A DNA stretch of 37,449 nt from Baffinella frigidus (Eukaryota; Cryptophyceae; Cryptomonadales; Baffinellaceae), in contig MU647544.1 in the NCBI GenBank assembly GCA_026770585.1, positions 2,984 through 40,432 of the forward strand. The letters run 5' to 3'. Below are positions 13,201 to 22,200 of this stretch, in pieces (within the stretch, counting starts at the first letter, position 1; the number at the start of each line of letters is the position of its first letter). A model generated the notes under the pieces. It ran no database searches. It worked only from the letters and a program-made list of their open reading frames with translations, and was not told the DNA's origin. Both the position numbers and the translations under genes were made by a program.

Positions 13201-16200
13201 GGTTTATCAACCGGTCGCTCTCGACATTACCGGGTTTTGCACGGTGGGCGGAAAACACATTACGAAGTGCACAAAACCCCAGCAATTTAGTCTGTGTGTG
13301 GCATTTACGGTTCCATTTCGTCATGATTTGGAGCTGCTTTGTAACTTCGATACTGTCTGCAGGGAGCACGTGTCGCAATGCCGTGAACGTCGCCAGCTCT
13401 GTGACATAGCGCAGACAGAACGCGGTAGCACGGTTTTCAGGTACACCCTGGACAGCGGGAAACAACACATCTCTGAAGTGCTGTGCATACGACGAATGAA
13501 GGGGACTCGTGGAAGCAGTCTTGACATGGGCCTCACAATGGTGTTGTGCAACGGTGCTGGCAACCTCTAGCGGGTTAAAAAGTCTAATCGGGCTGTCTCT
13601 CCCACGCTTCAAAACATCTGCTGCATTCATGTAACGAACCCCTCCGCGGCCTTCATGTAGAAGGTGCTTGGTCGTGAAGCGAGTTGCCGTTTCATTTGGC
13701 TGTTCGAGTAGCCAGTGGTTCACAAAACTGTCTTCGTCTAGCAACCCCCATGCAGACGCATCGGCCATGTTCCAAGGACAGTGAAGGCGCTGGAACAACT
13801 GGATATGGTCTTGCATCTCAACACCGACTATACGACTGTCATCACTCTTGTCCCAGTGGTTCCAATACATACCGCTCTGTGTGTCACATATGTCCAACAC
13901 TTTGCTCGACCAACCCACCCTGTTCCGCATTTGACACACCTCGGGTGGGATCATACACCACACACGCCCCTCGGCGTCCTGTACACTATCCCACCCACAA
14001 AAACAAGTCCGTGCAATTTGTCCCAATGCCCACATGCTACTGTTTGTTTCTCTGAAAATGGCATCTCCTTCACCTGTACCAGTAGGGGGTTGCAACCGGA
14101 GCGTATTATATGCCGAGTTTCCTACCCATGTCTCGTAGATACCCCTCGTCGGTCCTGGTTGTACGGACGCTGCAAGTAGAGCATATGCAGCAGACGCCTC
14201 TTCACTGCTCGGCCATGTCGGCGGGACAACACTACTGTCATGTAGAAGACCGTCGCCAAACAAGCCTATACAAACACGGGAGTCACTGGCAACATGCTTG
14301 ATACGATGGCTCCAGAACAGAGGTGACACGTCACGCGCATGGGCAACCAGTTTATAGACCCACGCCTCAAGTGATGTAAAGTGTCCCTCTGGGGACACCT
14401 GTGTTGGGTCCCATGCCTCCATTGAAGAGAGTGTGGTTGGTATGCCATTGGTTGGGATGCCAGTGCTGTTACCCACAATCGGCAACGTAAACATGACCTG
14501 GGACACGGCACCCATACACACCTCGAAGGCAGATGCAGTGGTCGTCTCCTGGAACGCATCGGCGTGTCCATAAGAAGTGAGTGGTCTCGTTGTCTGGTAA
14601 AGACCATCTTGACTTGCAAGCTCTTTTTGTTGCGAAGAGAGCTTGTACGCATTGGCATTGACATCATAAGAGGTGGACACCGACCGATTCGTCCATAGAT
14701 CCGACTCGAGATACTCAAAAGCGTGGTCTAGCAATCCACCACCGATCCCACTGTTCTGGATTTTGGTGAATTCAAAGTTCCGTATATGACTCGGTACAAA
14801 ACTCTCGAGGAGTTGAGCTTTTTTGACACCCGTCATGGACCGTAAAAACGTAGACAAGCTATCCATACTCACACTCCCCTCTATCTGTTCCATACAGCAC
14901 GATTCCCGGTACTTCCCCTTGCGGGTGTCACTGCAAAGACAGCCGAAGTTGGAGATGTCCCCAAAGAGATCACGTGCTAGCGCTATAATGGCATTCACTT
15001 TTTCTTTGACTTGGTCCGACAAGGCGTCGCCGTTGTTGTCTCCCTGGGAGAGAGAGTCACGCACAAAGGTCTTGATAATACTACGTCGCACACTTGAACC
15101 ACATGTGAATGGGGTTTGCATATCCCCATGAAGTTCACTACCGGAGCATGGTAGTACAAAGTCGCGACTGGCACCACGATTGTTGTCTCGGAAGTACTCA
15201 AGGGCGGGTAATTCATCATCAACGTCCCTGGGCGAGAGATCGGCACGACCATACGGGCCGAGTATTACACAATCAAAAGCCTGGTGTAACCAGTCACCCT
15301 CTGAAGTAAATAGAGAGACTTTAAGGTTGTCACCTGTCCACCCGTCTGTCCTTTCAATAGCTGCTACCATATCTTTCACTACCTGTTGGTATTCATAAGT
15401 AGCAAACTTTTCGCGGTCTCCCTTGTCTGTGAACCCGATCGAATGCATGTTCGCAACAGGGACAGCATTGCGCGAACGCGACGACCACAGATATCCCTGT
15501 AGCTGACACGACGTACCACCCCCACCACCGCTAGTATCGGGCTCCGTACACGCCCGGAACGGCCTACTGGCATTGACTTCCACATTCAGACCCGTAGATG
15601 GGCCACTAAAGACAATACACGCAGCAATCTGTTCCGTGGGTACTTGTGCCGTAGGTACTTGTGCTATATCACGGTATACAAAGAAGTCTTCGCGGCCGAG
15701 ACCGATTATAGGACTGGCCATGTACTGTTGCAGACATCCATCGTTCGACAGACCGCTCTCGAGCGTGCGCTGCATGCACCTAGTAATGGATGTATCCATG
15801 AAAACCGTTGCTTGGCTTTCCTTGATGTGACGTACGATGTCTGGGTGGTGTAAGTAAGGTGGCAACGTCTCCACGTTATCGTAAAGACGCGAAGCACCAG
15901 CGTCCCATTGCATTGCCTGGTAGTTTGCATGACATCTCGTAATGACCGCTAGTAGCTTTGCACCCTGCATCTGCAGTAGCCTTGGCGGTTGCGGCTCTAG
16001 ATCTGTACACGACCCCCTCTGTTCCGCTCCAAGACACTCGAGATATGTGTCTGTGCCCTGGGCATATTCCAAGAGCGTCGTATAGGGATATGGATTGTAG
16101 ACAAATAGAGGGGTTCCAAATGGTGTCTCCATCCGCAGGAACCCAGTGCACCAGAAGGCGTGGGTCTCAAACGCCTCCCCCCCTCGCATCGGGGGGATCT

Positions 16201-19200
16201 GGACAGGCGTGTCCCCACACGCACAATGTCCCTGTTGGGCGACCCCTGGGTTTCGTAGCTTGCAGTTCTTTACATCGGACACCTGTACCATGTCCTGTAC
16301 TCCACGAATAAGCCCCATCATATAACTCAATGCTGCATCGATTAGATGCTTGTAGTTGGCAAACGGGACTGTTCCAAGCCACGCGACTATACCGTCGAGG
16401 ACCGCATTCACCCCTGTAGAACTGGACCCGTTGTCTATATTATCAGATTCGAAATCTGTCATACACTTTCCTGTCATAGCATCATACGCATCTTCGTACT
16501 CGGGACTTGTGATAGTAAGTGACAACCCAACCACAGAGAAGATAGCTACTAGGTCGTTTGCTTGGCACATCATCATCTTACGAGCCACGAGTAGTGGATA
16601 AACAGCACCAATACCAACGTTCCCGAGAAACCGAGTCACCGCTGCAAGTACCATTGTCCGTTGAGCCTGCCGGTATTCAGACGACACAAAATCCTCGACA
16701 TCGAATATCCGTGGTGCGTTAAAGAGTGCCCCGACGTCACCAGAACTCTGGACAAGGTCGTCAACCATATTAATATTGGCATTGAGAAACGATGTCACAG
16801 TACCAGCAATGTCAAAGATTGCATCTTTTTGGAGACAAATTTGTGATATAAAGATTTCGTCCAGTCCCGTCATCATTGAATCGGATGAGGTCTTTCCGGT
16901 AGAAGAAACTGCAATCGTCTGGACAAGCATGAGACTCATCAGGTTCCACCCGCCCCGCCATTGTAACAAAAAGGCTTCCATCCCGTCTGCAAGAAGCTCC
17001 CCTACCGCACATAGCGGCTTGTTCAAGTTTATGGTAGTTCCGATGCAGTTGGCGATCGTACACTGTTGTGCTGCATAACACAGGGTTTGCAGTGAACGTG
17101 TCTTACACCCAGTGCAGTCATCAAGACGACAGCCATGTACGATCTGCATGTCAAGGTTCACGGTGAGACTCGAACGGAAGTTGATGGCCCGCACCCGCGT
17201 GTCCACAAGCAAGGCAGCGAGCCAGTTAGTATTCCTTTTGGGGTGGTTCGCAACAAATACATTATACGACTTGGACGTCGACAAAGACCTAAGAGCAACC
17301 GCAGAAATCGAGGATGACACCACGATAGTGCTGCGTCGCTGTTGTATTGTTGTGGAGAACGTCCCCATCACTGGTTCTGAGATCATGTTGTACAAACCGG
17401 CCTTTTTCACAGCCCCCTTGGAAAGGGGGAACTGTTCACACATACCACGCGGTTGTAGAATTCCGAGTGCAACGTCTTCGAAACTGCACCGAACAATCGC
17501 GACCTCGTCTTGTGTGGGGATGAGCAACATCTCTGTACAGTCTCCTCGTGTGTCGAATATACAGACAGGGAGCTCTTGTCGTGAGTTATCGAGCACATTC
17601 TGTTGGCACTCAAGGACATCGTAGTTTCCCCATTCGTTGTTGTTGTATATGCTTATATCCACACAAAGAGACCGACCCACCCTGTTTGAATTTACATCCT
17701 GCGAAGGACCCATCCCGTCGATAAGTAGTACATCGTTTCCAAGTGCAGCAACCCGGTGGACCATTGTCATGCGGGTACGCTTTTCTGTTGTCGCACTGTA
17801 TGGCTCCAATGCATACTGGAGGCCGTCTTGACGGTAAAGTGACACCGATGACGGGGAGACGACTGCAACCGAACAAAATGCGCCGTCAAATCCCATCCTA
17901 CCGCAATGTTCACGCCCCTGGTGTAACAAACGAATCTGCAACATAGAATTCGTCCAACGGTGTGAGTTTGCCACACGCCAACTGCGTGCAAGCCAGACAA
18001 ATGCATCGAGTCTATGGGGTACACAGTACTCGTAAACGACGACCGTTGCACTCAAGGGGTCTAGCCCGTCGAGCACACCATACTCGAGTCCAAGTATCGC
18101 CACACACCGGTCGTTCAGCAGTGCGTTTTGTATCCCACAAGTGTAAACACAGTCACGCATCTCTGACATTTCCAAGATGTCGATTGGTGCAACAGAACGT
18201 GACGCAATTATGTCCATATCACTGAAGAATGCACTTTCCACAGTCTTCACCGAGTTCACGCGATGTACATCACGGATCGTGACACCATTCGATTCCTTGG
18301 CTTTCTCGAATACATTGATACTCCCGTAACACTTGGTTTTGCACGTCTTGGTCCACGAACAAATACGCCAAAATTCTACAGGGTCTGGAATAATCGTCGT
18401 CACAGACGCGTCCCCTGCAAAGTCACGACACGCACCCGCCGTTTCGTCCCACACAAACCGCAGATAGTCAACCGTATCAGCTAGCGTCCCAGACGCTCTA
18501 TACGATGATGCGAGAAAAGGGTCCATGGAATCACGGATACGGGTCTGTACATGTGCGCTTGCCTTTGCACACATCCCATCAAGACTCGACGAAGATGAAA
18601 TGATATCGTATACGACACCCTTGAAGTGGGTTGGTGCTGCCTCCCAGCAGTTTTCACGGGCCCATTTCTTAAAATCCAATCCCTCTGACTTGGTACAGAG
18701 ACACTCGAGCATGGGTAGGTCGACAAAAAACGCCATAGTCGTCTCAACGACACCCAACTTGAAAAATACACCAGACTGGCATACAGAACCTGCAAGCTGT
18801 CCAAATGGATTAGATTGCCCCAGCATCAGTTGCAGTCCAACGCATGAACGCATTTCAGACGCGAGTATGAGGGTCTTGTAGTTCTCTTGAGAGTCGTACA
18901 CAACTTGCCAGAGACCGTGTATGACCTCCGTGGCAGGCGCCCCGGAAACAGATGCATCCATTGCAGGAAACAATAACAGTACAATCGTTGTGCGCAGCAT
19001 ACGCAATGCGTAATGTGCCATATTGATCGCACCCGCACTAGCAGCCATACCTGTAAAGACAATGGGATTTTTCCCAGCAATAGACTGCACCATTTGAGAA
19101 ATCTTCTGGTCGACAACTTTCGCCGCACGCGAAGCTGCCCCCAAGTAAGTCCTCATATTCTTCGTCACGAGGGGGGTGTAGTCTTGGTTATACATCGCAA

Positions 19201-22200
19201 ACCCGTTCATAAACATGTTCATGTACGGCGAACTGTCGAAGAGCCCGCCCACCTTGATAAAAATGTTCCAGAAGTGTTGGTGTGCGCGACGAAGTGACTC
19301 GAAGAAGAGGTCGAAGTTCATCCACCCCATCCCCTGAGCGAGCAAGAAACTATGCCCAAAGTTGATTGGCACGTTCATCGACGTGATACGCGAAAACGAA
19401 CCAGGTGTGAAGACCGCGGGTCCGGAAAGGACAAGTTCTGAGATCATTCGCATCGCGTGAAGCCCGGCCGATACTATCTCCGCTGCCATAGACCCAAAGT
19501 CCGGCATACGCCGCTGTGAAGGACACAGCAACCCCTGTCCCAGTTCCGACGCTGCGTTGTCCCCCTCCCACATTTCATCTCGTTTCAGTCGCATAGTTTC
19601 TGGGTTTAGGAAGTATGTCACGTAAGTTGTCTTTGGTCCGTTGTCATCGAGTTCCGCAAACTCATCAGTAGCCGGGTTGTAGTTCATAGCACTCGTACGG
19701 AGCACCTGGACCGCGACGTTCTGGTCATTTAGGTATTCGATAGATGAAACACGCACGTTGAACACCCTCGTACACACCGACTCGTCCATTGAAGTAGAGT
19801 ATTGAAACCCGTCTGGAACCTCCGCGACCCCGCCAGTCTTTGATGCTCGCACCCCACCTTGGCGAGGGTCGTCGTAAGCAAATGCGTTCACACGCCATAA
19901 CCGAATTGGCCCCCAGCTTGATTCCAGTTGATATTGCAAACTACTGCTGCGATGCCCACACATCTTGAAAAATTCACTGTACATCGCATACGAAGGGTTT
20001 GCCGCATAAATAACACCCCATTTGGTCATCACAGCAGGGTTGTGTTTCGACGGGTCTGAAAATACAGAATACGGAACCGTCGCAATCGTATGATATCTGT
20101 TTGAATAACTACTAGCATCCGTTGGACAGTCTCTCATAGTGATACACGGCCCCGTTGCTGGCAGTTCACCGTTAACCTCCACGAGAGACACAAAACCGGT
20201 TCCTTGTTGCCCATAAAGCCGCTGGACACGGATAGCCCATTGGCTCTCTGCAACCCCTGCCACCTCCGTCACGGTTTCGACGATTGTAAGTGCTGTCTCG
20301 CCAGCAAACGCAAACGGTTGTCCTTCCATCAAGATTGCGTCGTACATCTCGAGATCAGAAGACGACGTGATTGCAGTACCACGTGCAACGCGCGACGTTG
20401 TAGTTGGATTGTATGTACATGCTTGCGTCTTTGGGTCCCAGCTCTGTGTGAATACAAACTGCCCATCCAGTATATCCAAGTTACTATATGTCATTCCCTT
20501 GTATTGATAGGTCTGCGGGTTGGTACGATTGGCTGCAAATTCTACAACCAATCCCGTTGACTCGACTGAAATCTGTGCAGAACAGTCATGCTCCATAAGC
20601 TGCACATTGTTCACCCAGTCAGTTGCTGAGTACAGTGTAAGACCCGCGTTACGACCACCGCGGCGTCTTGCAGCCATACAGTACGGGAAACACCCCGAGT
20701 CAAGCAGCGTCCTCTGACACGCAGGAGACACAGTGTCGCCATCACATGCAGGCATCACCCACACCACGGCATCCACTTCATCGGGCCCGTCAACACCGTC
20801 GGGACGTGTGAACTCACCATCCATTGGGTCGTAGTAACTACTACCACGACCACTCTCGAGATACTCACCAAGCCTCCACAAGGGAAATCTTGCCGAGTCA
20901 ACTGTAATCTTTGTCGTTGCACAGCGCATATACAACGCAGCAGCAGGGACAGAAAAAGCAACTGGTACATAATATGGCGCCGATATTTTACGAGCATCCC
21001 CGTCAAGTGACACTCCCGCAGGGTCGTATTGTAGCACAGAACACTCTATCTCCATGCGAGTTGTTTCAGTATCGGCATTGAATGAATACCCTAACAAATC
21101 CGGGACATCCAAACAGCGACACCCCATCATCGACAAGGTCTGTTGTCCACTACTTGCATCAAACACTTCTTCCCCATGATCGTACATCACAGCAGCAATC
21201 CCATGCTTTATATCAATTTGCGAATCCCATACAAACGGCGCAAATACCATTGTGACACGCCCCATAAAGAACGTATACTCGACAGATAACCCGTCTGTGA
21301 TCGCATATGCGCCACTTGTAAGGCCAACGATACGCGTCTCGTTGCCACCAAACAGATGTTTCTCGGACACCGCCCGCATTGTGAGTGGGATGGGTGCACA
21401 ACTTGGAGTTGGCAGACCAAGCGCTGCGAGGAGGACCATCCACAAGGCGTTCAGCCAATTGTCCGCTAATTGACCCCACCGACGCACGCCAGCGATTAGG
21501 TAATTGAAGCCAGGTGTTGCGTCGGGGGTGCACATCAAGAACTTCATCCATGGTTCAAACTCGCTTGTAAGCTCTTCTGATACACCCTGTGTAACGATAG
21601 TACAACGCTTCACAGTCATGATCGGCATATGCAAACCCCAATACAAAAAGGCGTTAACAATATTATGCAACCCCTTGGCAAAGTTGAGGTCGAGAAAAGG
21701 ATACGCCATTATGTCAAAAGGAGGGGTCAACACTTTACACGAGTTCCTCAGGATCAACAGCGAATACATGACAATCAACCGGAAATCCCCCAAGGGGGTA
21801 ATGAGGTCAAATGCTCGCCGGCCTGGTACGAAACACGGGAGTGTCCCATTTCGGACCTGGTCCATGCCCATCAATCGTTCTATGCTACAGTCATTCTGTG
21901 CCAACCTCTGGATATAACTGACAATCGAGAGCGTCAGACTTCGTGCCAGTAGTCCAATTGCCCCTACCAGTTTCTGTACATACTCGGATGACCCCATTAA
22001 CAGAGGCAGAATTACATCTGTCTGAAAAAGTTTGAATGTATACCACGTCGCGTTCCAGAAGAGTATCACCGGTTGCAGAAAACTCTCACCATACTGCAAA
22101 ATGAGTAGAAATTCGGTCCGCAACCTACGTGACAGATCCCCGTTGTATACCCGAACATACGATGTGATGATCTCAGAACTCTCGTGTTGTAGAGAAACGG